A stretch of 64,000 nucleotides of DNA from Planctomycetota bacterium (GTDB lineage: Bacteria; Planctomycetota; UBA1135; GCA-002686595). The notes beneath the pieces were generated by a model. It was not told the origin of the DNA, did not search any database, and saw only the letters and a program-made list of their open reading frames with translations. A program made the position numbers and the translations under genes. Shown here piece by piece: positions 25,364 through 33,926 of the stretch. The stretch's first letter is position 1; each line of letters starts with the position of its first letter. The stretch lies in NCBI GenBank assembly GCA_021413885.1, contig JAIOPM010000049.1:96787-160786 (forward strand), written 5' to 3'.

Positions 25364-26884
25364 CTAGAAGCGGAAGTAGATGAAGGGGTTGTACGTGTCC
25401 GCCGAGAGCACCATCGCGGCGAACGACAACACGCCCATCACGAGCACGACGCCGGCGAAGTCGAGCGCGCGGCGCAGGCCGACGCGCTCGTTCGCGAGCT
25501 CGAGCGAACGTCGCCACTCGAGCACCTTCGGCAGCCACGGCATCGAACCGATGATCCCCGCGACCAGCGCCGCGCCGACCGCTGCATCGAGATAGAGCGA
25601 GACGTGTTGGTTCGGCCCCGGATCCGCGTTGAGGCCGAACATCGCGGTGAGGTACGCGCCGGTCGCGCGCAGCCCTTCGCCGCGGAACACCGCGTACGTC
25701 ACCAGCATCAGCGGCAGGAAATAGACGCGCTGAAGAACGGGATGCAGCGAACGCACGATGCGACCGAGCCCGAGCCGCTCGACGACCATGATCGCGCCGT
25801 GGAACATGCCGAAGAGGACGAAGTTCCACGCCGCTCCGTGCCACAGGCCGCACAGGAAGAAGACCGTGAAGAGGTTGAAGTACGTCCGCGCCTTGCCGTG
25901 CCGATTGCCGCCGAGCGGGAAGTAGAGGTAGTCGCGCAACCACGTCGACAGCGAGATGTGCCAGCGCCGCCAGTACTCCGTGATCGTCGTCGAGATGTAC
26001 GGGTAGTTGAAGTTCTCGAGGAAGCGGAACCCGAACATGTGGCCGAGGCCGATCGCCATGTCGGAGTAACCGGAGAAGTCGAAGTAGAGCTGGATCGCGT
26101 AACAGACCACGCCGAACCACGCGACGGCAGCGGTCAGCTCGTCGCCCGGCAACGCGAAGATCAGATCGGCGGGCAACGCCGCGGTGTTCGCGATCAAGAG
26201 CTTCTTGCCGAGCCCGAGCGCGAAACGCCGCACGCCGTACGCGAAGCCTTGCGCGGTCGTGACGCGCGAGACGAGCTGCTCCGCGACGTCGGCGTAGCGC
26301 ACGATCGGACCGGCGATCAGCTGCGGGAAGAGCGACTTGTAGAGCGCGAAGTTGACGATGCTTCGCTGCGCGCGAACTTCGAGGCGATGGATGTCGATCA
26401 CGTACGACATCGCTTGGAACGTGAAGAACGAGACGCCGATCGGCAGACGGATCGTCCCTGCTTCCGTACACAGCGCCGCGCGCAATCCGGGTGACAGGTG
26501 CAAGGCGTCGGACAACAGTCCGAGCGGCGCGTCGATCGCGCCGGACGCGATGAGCAGGCTCGAGGCCACCGACCACAGCCAGTCCGCGTACTTGAAGGTC
26601 GCGAGCAACGCGATGTTGAAGATCACGGCGACCGCGATCGCGCTGCGTCGTTTCTCGCCGGTCGTCGACGACGTCACGGCCAAGCGCTCGACCCACAGGC
26701 CGAAGGCGAAGTTGACGGTGATCGACAACAACATCACGAGGACGAGCGCCGGCTCGCCCCACGCGTAGAACAGCAAGCTCGCCGTCATCAAGACGAAGTT
26801 GTGCAGCCTGCGTCCGAACAGGAAGTACGCCGCGAGCACCGCGGGCAGGAACACGAACAGGAAGACGGGGGAGCTGAAGACCAT
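25364..26884 (-). CDS. MBOAT-family O-acyltransferase (AlgI-like)
   Basis: A 506-residue membrane-bound O-acyltransferase with about ten transmembrane helices. The two family histidines are His309 in WRRWHISLSTWLRDYLYFP and His349 in LWHGAAWNFV. AlgI-type enzymes move acetyl groups across the inner membrane for O-acetylation of exported polysaccharides such as alginate. Its start is three bases after the stop of the AlgJ-like gene, so the two are clearly one operon. The polysaccharide is not identified; the sugar dehydrogenase and epimerase at 7.8-10.2 kb are candidates for its supply, which is inference. Confidence 0.92.
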   Translation of the reverse strand: MVFSSPVFLFVFLPAVLAAYFLFGRRLHNFVLMTASLLFYAWGEPALVLVMLLSITVNFAFGLWVERLAVTSSTTGEKRRSAIAVAVIFNIALLATFKYADWLWSVASSLLIASGAIDAPLGLLSDALHLSPGLRAALCTEAGTIRLPIGVSFFTFQAMSYVIDIHRLEVRAQRSIVNFALYKSLFPQLIAGPIVRYADVAEQLVSRVTTAQGFAYGVRRFALGLGKKLLIANTAALPADLIFALPGDELTAAVAWFGVVCYAIQLYFDFSGYSDMAIGLGHMFGFRFLENFNYPYISTTITEYWRRWHISLSTWLRDYLYFPLGGNRHGKARTYFNLFTVFFLCGLWHGAAWNFVLFGMFHGAIMVVERLGLGRIVRSLHPVLQRVYFLPLMLVTYAVFRGEGLRATGAYLTAMFGLNADPGPNQHVSLYLDAAVGAALVAGIIGSMPWLPKVLEWRRSLELANERVGLRRALDFAGVVLVMGVLSFAAMVLSADTYNPFIYFRF

Positions 26885-26887
26885 CGT

Positions 26888-28729
26888 TCAGTTCCCGACT
26901 GCGCGGACCTCGAGCGCGTGCAGCACGTAGCGACCTTCGACGCGGCCCGGGCTGAGCGTCCACCAACCGCCGGCCTCCGGCGCGTCGAGTTCGAACACCA
27001 AACGGTTGCGACCTTGCGAGAGCAGGATGCGGCGACTGCGGCTCGCCTCCGCGTCGGGCGCGCCGTCGCGCGGCGCGTAACGCAACTCGAGCGTCGTCGC
27101 GCACGGGCAGGTGACGTCCATGCGCAAGAGCGCTGAGCCTGCGGTCGGGAAGTCGAAGTGGGGGAGCTCGAAACCGTCGTCGGGCCCGTGCGTCTCGATC
27201 GCGAAGCTCGCGTGCGCCGCTTCTTCGCGTCGTTCGATCTTCGCGGCGCCTCGAGCGGCGAGCATCGAGCCGTTCTTCGCATCGAGCGCGAAGCGCACGT
27301 CGCTCGCCGCTTCGAAGCGCGCGTACGGGCGGTCGTCGGGCGTCGTCTCGTCGTCTTTCGCCGCCCGCGAGTCGCCGTCGATCGGCCCGAGATCGCGTTG
27401 CGCGAGCGCGAGCAAGTGCACCGGATCCTGCGAGACGAAACAACGCTCGTTGTAGAGCTGGATGACGACGTCGGGCTCGTGCTCCGCGATCAGATCCGCG
27501 CCGAACGTGATGCGGCGGTAGCCGTACGTGCGTGAGAAGTTCTCGCCGAGGAACTCGTTCATCGGCTCGGCGAACGAATCACCGACCAACAAGCACACCG
27601 GCAGCGACGCATCCTCGTTGACGTACTCGTACCGGCGTTTGTCGCCGCGCACGTCGCCTCCGAGGACGAAGCTCGCGCGTCGATCGTGCAACGGCGCGAG
27701 GTCGAACGGCCGCTGCGGCAGCAGGTCCTCCATGTAGAGGCGCCACGCCCACGAATCGCCGGAGTCGCACGCGGACACGAGCTCGAAATCAGAGCGCGTC
27801 CACGGCTGCATCTCGGGGAAACGCCGTTGCAGACGGCGCATGAGCTCGCGATATCCGACCAAGATGCCGCGATCGGTCCAGTGCACGCCGAGTCGGTAGT
27901 AGACGAAGTCGTCGGGGCCGCCGTCGTTCTTGCGCTCCTCCTTCAAGAGCGGCGTGAAGTCGACGAGCTCGACGTCGGACTTTTTCGCCATGTACTCGAA
28001 GAGTTGGTCGCGCCGCGTCGGACCGACACGATCGAAACGCTCGGGCATCTTCTCGGGATAGATCTCGGAGCTGACCGGCGTGACCGCGAAGAAATAGGTG
28101 ATCCCGCGCCTGGCGAGCCAATCGCGCCGGTACTCGATCACGCGTCGCCAGTCCTCGAGCTCCTTCGGCGTGAGCGGCGCGACACCGCGATACACGTCGA
28201 TCGTGCGGTACCACGTGAAGAAGACCCAATCGTCCTTCCCCTTGATCAACGTCGGCGTCGGTGAGACGTCGAGGACGAACCACTTGAAGAGGTTGTGCAG
28301 TCGCACGAGCTTGTCGCGCAACCCGAACGTGTCGCCGTACCACGCGTTGAAGAGCTTCGGGAACGCGGTCAGCGACTCGGTGCTCAACGCGAGCGTCGGC
28401 TTGGCGCTCGGCTCGCGTTGCTCCGCCAACATCGCGCGCTCCGACGACGGCCGCAGCCACCCGTCGACCAACGGCGCGACGAGCGCGAGCAGGAAGACGA
28501 CGATCAGGACCGTGTCCGCGAGCCGCAACGGCCCGGTCGGCGGAAGCACGCCCCGCTGGATTGGGAGGCTGCGTTCCTTCTCCGCTCCGCCGCGGAGCGC
28601 CTCGACCGCAGCCGGATCAACGTGCTCTTCGCCCACCTTTTTCGATCGTACCAGGCGCGCGAGGTCGTCGTCGCCGTGACTTTCGGCGAGCGGAGTGGCA
28701 GCATTCGAGAGTGATTCGCCGGCTCGCAA
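26888..28729 (-). CDS. AlgJ/AlgX-type SGNH acetyltransferase, membrane-anchored
   Basis: A protein of up to 613 residues. One transmembrane helix (VLIVVFLLALVAPLVDG) anchors it, with the rest outside. The SGNH fold is shown by LLVGDSFAEPM (catalytic Ser in GDSF) and by LGVHWTDRG, the family's second conserved block. Together with the AlgI-like neighbour it would transfer acetyl groups to a glycan. The start is uncertain: the longest frame begins with TTG at 28729, only 25 bases from a divergent start, and a GTG at 28636 would give 582 residues; neither has a good ribosome site. A C-terminal domain of about 150 residues looks beta-rich and may bind carbohydrate. Confidence 0.85.
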   Translation of the reverse strand: MRAGESLSNAATPLAESHGDDDLARLVRSKKVGEEHVDPAAVEALRGGAEKERSLPIQRGVLPPTGPLRLADTVLIVVFLLALVAPLVDGWLRPSSERAMLAEQREPSAKPTLALSTESLTAFPKLFNAWYGDTFGLRDKLVRLHNLFKWFVLDVSPTPTLIKGKDDWVFFTWYRTIDVYRGVAPLTPKELEDWRRVIEYRRDWLARRGITYFFAVTPVSSEIYPEKMPERFDRVGPTRRDQLFEYMAKKSDVELVDFTPLLKEERKNDGGPDDFVYYRLGVHWTDRGILVGYRELMRRLQRRFPEMQPWTRSDFELVSACDSGDSWAWRLYMEDLLPQRPFDLAPLHDRRASFVLGGDVRGDKRRYEYVNEDASLPVCLLVGDSFAEPMNEFLGENFSRTYGYRRITFGADLIAEHEPDVVIQLYNERCFVSQDPVHLLALAQRDLGPIDGDSRAAKDDETTPDDRPYARFEAASDVRFALDAKNGSMLAARGAAKIERREEAAHASFAIETHGPDDGFELPHFDFPTAGSALLRMDVTCPCATTLELRYAPRDGAPDAEASRSRRILLSQGRNRLVFELDAPEAGGWWTLSPGRVEGRYVLHALEVRAVGN

Positions 28730-28754
28730 CCGGCGTGTTGAGACGGAGAACGCA

Positions 28755-29009
28755 ATGCCCGAGCAAGTCCCGAAGTTCTACAAGAACCCCTCGATCGCGA
28801 CGGTCCTCTCGTTCTTCTGCACGGGGCTTGGCCAGATCTACAACGGAGAGATCGGGAAGGGCGTGCTCTTCATCGTTCTGTACTTCGTTTCCTGGATGCT
28901 CATGTTCGTGCTGATCGGGTTCTTGACGACTCCGGTGCTCTGGATCTGGGGCATGGTGGACGCGTACAGGTCGGCGGAGCGGATCAACGCCGAGCTCGCG
29001 CGCTCGTAG
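28755..29009 (+). CDS. Small TM2-domain-like membrane protein
   Basis: An 84-residue protein with a short hydrophilic start (MPEQVPKFYKNP), then two transmembrane helices around a glycine/tyrosine turn (GLGQIYNGEIGKG), the typical TM2-domain layout. The ATG at 28755 has GGAG a few bases upstream. The gene is divergent from the AlgJ-like gene by 25 bases. TM2 proteins are small membrane proteins of unknown function, so nothing more can be said. Confidence 0.75.
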   Translation: MPEQVPKFYKNPSIATVLSFFCTGLGQIYNGEIGKGVLFIVLYFVSWMLMFVLIGFLTTPVLWIWGMVDAYRSAERINAELARS

Positions 29010-29084
29010 CGCTGGAATGCTCGGACCTCGGTCCGCGATTCGCGCGAGCACGACGCGGGAGTGTCGGAGTCGCTCGCCTCGCAC

Positions 29085-30287
29085 TCACTTGGCGCGATGA
29101 GATCGGTGCGGACTCGTCTCGCGGTGTGACGATTGCGCGAGCTCCGGCGGCAACGTCCCCGCAGGCGTGCCGCGCAACGGAGTCCAACGGTGCCACGCGC
29201 GCCACGGCGTCGGCAGGTCGGGATGTTCGGCTTGCGCGATCGCGCAGCGGAACGCGTCCTCGACGCACGGGTCCTGCTTCGAGTGCGTCAGTTGTTGGAG
29301 ACAGACGAAGAGCTCGCGCGGATCGCGACCGACGAGGTCGGAGATCGTGTGGAAGCCGAGCTGCAGGAAATCGCCGGCGGTCGCGGCGCCGACCGAACCG
29401 AGGCGTTGGAACTCGGCGAGTGAGACGAGCTCGGCGCAACGCTCCGCCGCGATCTCGCCCTGCGTCCGTCGATGCAGCGTGTCGGCGGTGAGCCCGCCGA
29501 GTTGTTTGGTCGTCAACTTCGCGCGTTGCAACGCGCGGCGTTCGTCGCGCGTCAGCTCGAGTTGCGGAGCTTTCGCGTCCGTCGCTTCGACGCGTTCGCT
29601 CGAACTCCGATCGGCGGCGATGCGCGCGAGGAAATCGTCGAACGTGCGGCCCGGCTCGTCCTCGAACGTGCGCGCGAGCGCTTTCGCCGAGCTTGCGCGG
29701 TCGATGCGGAAGCTGCGGAAGTCGGTGCGCAGCTCGCACCACGCCGTCAACGTCCAACTGCGGCCCCAGAACGCCAACGCGAGCGGCCGCACGTCGCGCG
29801 AACTGGTCTTGCCGTTCTCGTCGCGGTAGTCGAGGCGCAACACGCGGTGCTCGTCGAGTGCGTCGCGCATCGTCGTCAACGCCGCGAGCGCCGGCTTCGA
29901 CACGAAGAAGCCCGGCGCGAAGAGCCGCGTCTTCGCGACGCGCGACGCGAGCCGCGGCGGCAAGACGTGTTCGACCTTCGCGAGCGCGCTGCGCGCGGCG
30001 CGGGCGAGACGCTCGTCCGACCAACTCTCGACCATGCGCATGCCGAGGGCGAGCGCTTGGATCTCCTCGCGATCGAACATCAGCGGCGGCAAGTCGAACG
30101 ATTCCGGCAGCGCATAACCGACGCCGGCCTCGCCTTGGATCGGAACGCCGGAGAGGACGAGGTCCTGCACGTCGCGGTAGATCGTGCGCTCGGAGACCTC
30201 GAGTTCGCGGCCGAGCTCCGCCGCGGTGACCGCGCGCTCGCGCCGGAGCAGCTGGACGATTTGGAACAGTCGATCGGCGCGGCGCAT
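29085..30287 (-). CDS. WYL-domain transcriptional regulator fused to a C-terminal Cdd1 domain
   Basis: A 400-residue protein. Residues 1-60 are a winged helix of the YafY type (RERAVTAAELGRELEVSERTIYRDV). The WYL domain follows at about 120-200 (LRLDYRDENGK, SWTLTAWCELRTDFRSFRIDRI-like). After about residue 288 comes a helix-hairpin-helix Cdd1-like domain, with LGSVGAATAGDFLQLGF and CVEDAFRCAI, ending in a Trp-rich WRAWHRWTPL. The start at 30287 is chosen at the YafY-like ATG, dropping an upstream open stretch. WYL regulators sense nucleotide or other ligands and often control DNA-damage or defence genes; a Cdd1 fusion is unusual. The glyoxalase gene is 10 bases upstream and probably co-transcribed. 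Confidence 0.85.
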   Translation of the reverse strand: MRRADRLFQIVQLLRRERAVTAAELGRELEVSERTIYRDVQDLVLSGVPIQGEAGVGYALPESFDLPPLMFDREEIQALALGMRMVESWSDERLARAARSALAKVEHVLPPRLASRVAKTRLFAPGFFVSKPALAALTTMRDALDEHRVLRLDYRDENGKTSSRDVRPLALAFWGRSWTLTAWCELRTDFRSFRIDRASSAKALARTFEDEPGRTFDDFLARIAADRSSSERVEATDAKAPQLELTRDERRALQRAKLTTKQLGGLTADTLHRRTQGEIAAERCAELVSLAEFQRLGSVGAATAGDFLQLGFHTISDLVGRDPRELFVCLQQLTHSKQDPCVEDAFRCAIAQAEHPDLPTPWRAWHRWTPLRGTPAGTLPPELAQSSHRETSPHRSHRAK

Positions 30288-30297
30288 GGCGAACTTC

Positions 30298-30693
30298 CTA
30301 ACGGACGCAGGCTTGGAACTCCAACGCCGCCGGGATCGGGTGCGAGAAGTAGAGCGCGACGCCGTTCGGGTCGAGCGCGACGAAGCTGCGCGCGCCCCAC
30401 GGTTGGTCGGTCGGCGGCTGCACGATCGTGACGCCGAGCGCACGGAGTCGCGCGTGTTCGCGATCGGCGTCGTCGACGCGCAATCCGAACGTCACGCCGC
30501 CTTCGAACTTCTTCGGCGCGTCGTGGTCGGGCCGCATGAAGCCGAGCTCCGGCGAACCGGCTGCTCCCGCGCGCAGTCCGAGGTAGTGGTCGTGATCGAA
30601 CGCGACTTGGAAGCCGAGCTTCTCGACGTAGAACGCGCGGGTCTCCGCGAGGCGGTCGGTGGTGACGATCGGAACGATGGTTTGGATGTGCAT
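30298..30693 (-). CDS. Glyoxalase/bleomycin-resistance family protein
   Basis: A 131-residue vicinal-oxygen-chelate protein. It has the two beta-alpha-beta-beta-beta halves of the fold: IVPIVTTDRLAETRAFYVEKLGFQV, shown only to the family's first block, then FGLRVDDADREHARLRALGV and FVALDPNGVALYFS, the metal-side strand with its acidic end. Family members isomerise or detoxify small molecules, but substrate cannot be inferred. The ATG at 30693 was chosen because the domain begins there. The WYL-Cdd1 regulator starts 10 bases downstream, so they are likely one unit. Confidence 0.82.
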   Translation of the reverse strand: MHIQTIVPIVTTDRLAETRAFYVEKLGFQVAFDHDHYLGLRAGAAGSPELGFMRPDHDAPKKFEGGVTFGLRVDDADREHARLRALGVTIVQPPTDQPWGARSFVALDPNGVALYFSHPIPAALEFQACVR

Positions 30694-30807
30694 GGGTACT
30701 TTCCGCTCCGAGCAACCTTGCCCGAGAGCGAAGCGCAGCCTGCGAGCCCCTCCTGACAGCGTCCTGTCAGCAGCCTCGAGATTCTCTTCCTCGCCGCGCA
30801 CGAAAAG

Positions 30808-30845
30808 GGGCGGCGCGCGGTCCATCCGAAGACCGCGCGCCGCCC
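30808..30845 (-). terminator. Rho-independent terminator for the matrixin gene
   Basis: A perfect 15-base-pair stem (GGGCGGCGCGCGGTC on the plus strand at 30808-30822 with its complement at 30831-30845), an eight-base loop, and on the minus strand a short CTTTTCG tract after it. It lies 17 bases after the matrixin stop. Confidence 0.75.
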
Positions 30846-30861
30846 GGCAAGTGCCGCAGAC

Positions 30862-33558
30862 CTACAGCCCTTGCTGTTGGATCTTGTACTTGAGCTCGTC
30901 CGCGCCGATGTCGACGCGCGGTCCATAGACCCGCACCTGGTGATCGATGTCGAAGTCACCACGCACGAACGTGAAGCTGCCGGTGTTCTTGCACGGCGAA
31001 GCGGGTTTGATGTGCAAGTCGCCGATCGTGAGGTTCACGAAGAGCGGATCGACGAAGAGGTTGCCCGGACCTGAACCGTACTGCGCTTGGAGTTGGGTCG
31101 CCAAGTCGCAGTTCTGCGTGGTCAACGACGCAGGGCCGGAAACGCGCGCGAGCTGCGAACCCACCGGGAAGTTCTGCCACACGATGCAGCTGATGAGCGC
31201 CGGCCCGATGTTGGTGTCGCCGCTCTTCACGCCGCTGCCGGTGCCGTTCGAGCCCGCGCTGTTCAGTGCGATGCTGCAGTTGACGAGCACCGGCGACGCA
31301 CCGTTCAACGTGTAGATCGCGCCGCCCTGAGTCGCGACGTTCGCCCAGAACATGCTGTTCTGCACGGACGCCTTCGGGAACGGACCCCAGCAGTATTCGG
31401 TCTCGCCGCTGATCGCGATCGCGCCGCCGCCATCGAACGCGTGGCAGTCGTCGAAGTAGCAGCGATCGATCACCGCCGCCGCGTCCTGGACGAAGATCGC
31501 TCCGCCGTGCGGACCGAACGAGTCGCCGACCGGTGTCTGCGCGCGCGTAATGCGGAAGCCCTCGATGCGCGTGTGGTTGATCCCGGACTTCGGCGTCGCG
31601 GTCAGGATGAACGCGCGCCCCGTGTAGTTCGGATCGATGGTCGTCACCGTCGGCCCTTGCTCCGCGATGATCTGCACGGTCTTGTCGTGCACGACGAGGT
31701 TCGTGTTGTCCTGTCCGGTCCACGTGCCGGGAGAGACGAGGATGGTGTCGCCGTCGTCGGCATTGAGCAGCGCCGCGCGGATCGACGGGTACACGCTCGG
31801 GACGAGCAGCGTCGCCTCGCACGAATCCGGAACACCGTTGTCGTTGGCGTCGACTTCGATCGCGGAGGCGATGTCGAACGCATCCGGGAAGCCGTTGCCG
31901 TTGCAGTCGGCTTGGCACTCGTCGGGTTGGCCGTTGCCGTCGAGGTCGTCGGAACTCCCGAGCGCGATGTCGCATGCATCGTCGCGACCGTTGCCGTTGC
32001 AATCGCACTCGCACTCGTCGGGAATGCCGTTCGCGTTGCAGTCGATGCTCGTGTGCGACGAGATGTCGAAGGAATCCTCGAACCCGTTGCCGTTGCAATC
32101 GGCGACGTACGTCACGCCGCACGAGCCGTCGGGCAGGCACGTCTCGACGCCGTTGGTCGGATTGCCGTCGTCGCAGACGACGCTGCCGCCGCACGACGAA
32201 GTCGTGTTGAGGTTGAAGCGCAGTTCGTACTGCTGGGGCTCCGTCTGAGAGGTCGAGCCCGGAACGCGCGAGACGCGCACGTAGTACGGCTCACCGACGA
32301 TGCGCAGCGACGTCGTGATGCTGTCGAAGACCGGACTCGCCGCCACGAGCACGGCCCCGGTGCGGTCGAGCAGCTCGAGCTGCAGGTCGTAGATGAGTTC
32401 GCTGTTGATGAACGGCGTCGATCCGGACGTGGCGCCCGATTGATATTGCAGTCCGACCTCGACCAGCGAGATCTGCGCGAACGTCTTCTGCGTGATGGTC
32501 AACGCGAAGACGTCGACGTCGTTCGGCGAGTCGATGCTCAGTGTCCCCATGCCGCTGACGTCGGTGCCGACGCTGAAGAACCCGCGCGGTTGGAACGAAG
32601 CGCGGCCGAGGAACGGCTGAGCGGGGAGCGTCTGCGTCGGCAGCGCGAACGGGAACGCCGTCGTGAGCGTGTCGTTCGGCTCGGCGAAGTCGCCGTAGAG
32701 TTCCTGGGCTCCGCGCACATCGTCGTGCTGCGGCCCGTAGTTCGAGTAGCCGTTGCCCGGAGCGAACGGCATCATCAACTTGTCGTCGATCAGCGACGTC
32801 GTCGGGAAGACGTGATCGAGCCCGATCGCGTGCCCGATTTCGTGCGTCGTCGTGCGCTCGAAACCGGTCCCGGCGGGCAGGAGCCACGGTGTCGTGCGCC
32901 AGTTCTCGCTGGAGTCGAACGTGATCTCCCCTTCGTCCGCCTGATTCGGCAGCTGCGCGAACGCGAGCGTGTTGAGGGGGCCGTCGATGTTGATCTCACG
33001 GATGCGGATGTCGCCGCGCATTCCGGGCTGGCCGGGCAAGCCCCACGCCGCGCCGTCGTCGGCGTCGTTGGCGACGACCACGCGAGTGAACTTGATGCCG
33101 GTGAGTTCGTCCCAGCGCGCGAACGCGTCCGTGAAGAATGCGATCCACGCGGCGCGGCCGCCGGCGTTCGCGTAGTCGGCGTCCATGCGGCTGAAGAGTT
33201 GGCTGTTGCCCGAGAGAGACGTGCCGTCCGGCACGAAGCTCCACGTCAGCTCGATCGGATCCCCGTTGGCGCCCGCCCAGCGCGAGCCGACGACGAAGTC
33301 GACCGTGTTGCCGCCGTAGCGTTCGTTCAGCGCGCGCATGAACGCCTCGGCGTAGCGAGGATCGGTTCCGGGCGCGAAGTCCGCCGCGCACGGGACGGGA
33401 GCTTCGGTCGCGCACTCGCCCGCGTTCGCTGAAGTCGACGGCGGTTCCGTGGTCGATGCAGCGGAGTTGGACGTCGAAGCGAAGTAGGCGAAGCCTGCGA
33501 GTCCGGCTAGGACCGTGGCGAAGATCGCGGGATGACGCACCGTGTTGTGGAATCTCAT
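30862..33558 (-). CDS. Secreted matrixin-type metalloprotease with DCNGNG calcium repeats
   Basis: An 898-residue exported protein. The signal/anchor stretch is at about residues 11-28. The zinc site HEIGHAIGLDH (His239, Glu240, His243, His249) is the HExxHxxGxxH of metzincins, followed by a methionine-turn-like MMPFAPGN. A beta-rich middle (380-520) is followed by about four calcium-binding repeats of the DCNGNG type (DCNGNGFEDSFDI, DCNGNGRDDACDI, DCNGNGFPDAFDI) and then a right-handed beta-helix-like domain (GGAIFVQDAAAVIDRC, GGAIAISGE, GGAIYTLNGA). This layout suggests a secreted protease acting on a surface or a glycan-bound target. The start is the ATG at 33558; the frame open further upstream is not likely real. 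A hairpin terminator follows. Confidence 0.85.
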   Translation of the reverse strand: MRFHNTVRHPAIFATVLAGLAGFAYFASTSNSAASTTEPPSTSANAGECATEAPVPCAADFAPGTDPRYAEAFMRALNERYGGNTVDFVVGSRWAGANGDPIELTWSFVPDGTSLSGNSQLFSRMDADYANAGGRAAWIAFFTDAFARWDELTGIKFTRVVVANDADDGAAWGLPGQPGMRGDIRIREINIDGPLNTLAFAQLPNQADEGEITFDSSENWRTTPWLLPAGTGFERTTTHEIGHAIGLDHVFPTTSLIDDKLMMPFAPGNGYSNYGPQHDDVRGAQELYGDFAEPNDTLTTAFPFALPTQTLPAQPFLGRASFQPRGFFSVGTDVSGMGTLSIDSPNDVDVFALTITQKTFAQISLVEVGLQYQSGATSGSTPFINSELIYDLQLELLDRTGAVLVAASPVFDSITTSLRIVGEPYYVRVSRVPGSTSQTEPQQYELRFNLNTTSSCGGSVVCDDGNPTNGVETCLPDGSCGVTYVADCNGNGFEDSFDISSHTSIDCNANGIPDECECDCNGNGRDDACDIALGSSDDLDGNGQPDECQADCNGNGFPDAFDIASAIEVDANDNGVPDSCEATLLVPSVYPSIRAALLNADDGDTILVSPGTWTGQDNTNLVVHDKTVQIIAEQGPTVTTIDPNYTGRAFILTATPKSGINHTRIEGFRITRAQTPVGDSFGPHGGAIFVQDAAAVIDRCYFDDCHAFDGGGAIAISGETEYCWGPFPKASVQNSMFWANVATQGGAIYTLNGASPVLVNCSIALNSAGSNGTGSGVKSGDTNIGPALISCIVWQNFPVGSQLARVSGPASLTTQNCDLATQLQAQYGSGPGNLFVDPLFVNLTIGDLHIKPASPCKNTGSFTFVRGDFDIDHQVRVYGPRVDIGADELKYKIQQQGL

Positions 33559-33926
33559 GGAAGCGGCGACGCGAAGGAGGTGTGGGGCGCGGCCGTCTCG
33601 AGTCCGCGCGAGGAGGAGTTCGACTCGCGTCGCGTTGTCGCGCGAATCGGGCGCCTGCCTCGCTTCGTTGGAGCGGCGCGGTGCCCTCCTGGTTGGAGAT
33701 ATCCGACCGCGACGGCGCGGACCGAACCCGCGGCCGCGTTCAGCGACGTACTTGCACTCGCCGCCGATTTCTTGCGCGAGGAATTCGTCTTTGTCCCAAC
33801 CAGCGCGGGATTCTCGGCATCGTGAGAGACTTGCCGCGGGCAGATGACCACCCGAGGCCGAAGAACGACGCCGTGTGCTCCCACTCGGCGGTGTCGCTCC
33901 CGCACGAACCATCCGAGGCAACCCTC
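33559..33926. other. Divergent intergenic region between matrixin and FG-GAP genes
   Basis: This 368-base gap carries the divergent promoters of both genes. I find no convincing -10 or -35 pair and no inverted repeat over six bases. No gene is evident; the open frames in it are arginine-rich and look like noise. Confidence 0.5.

Noticed and set aside
31087..33432. A 781-codon plus-strand frame antisense to the matrixin gene
   Set aside because: The minus strand holds a signal peptide, HExxHxxGxxH site and calcium repeats; the plus-strand frame is a shadow.
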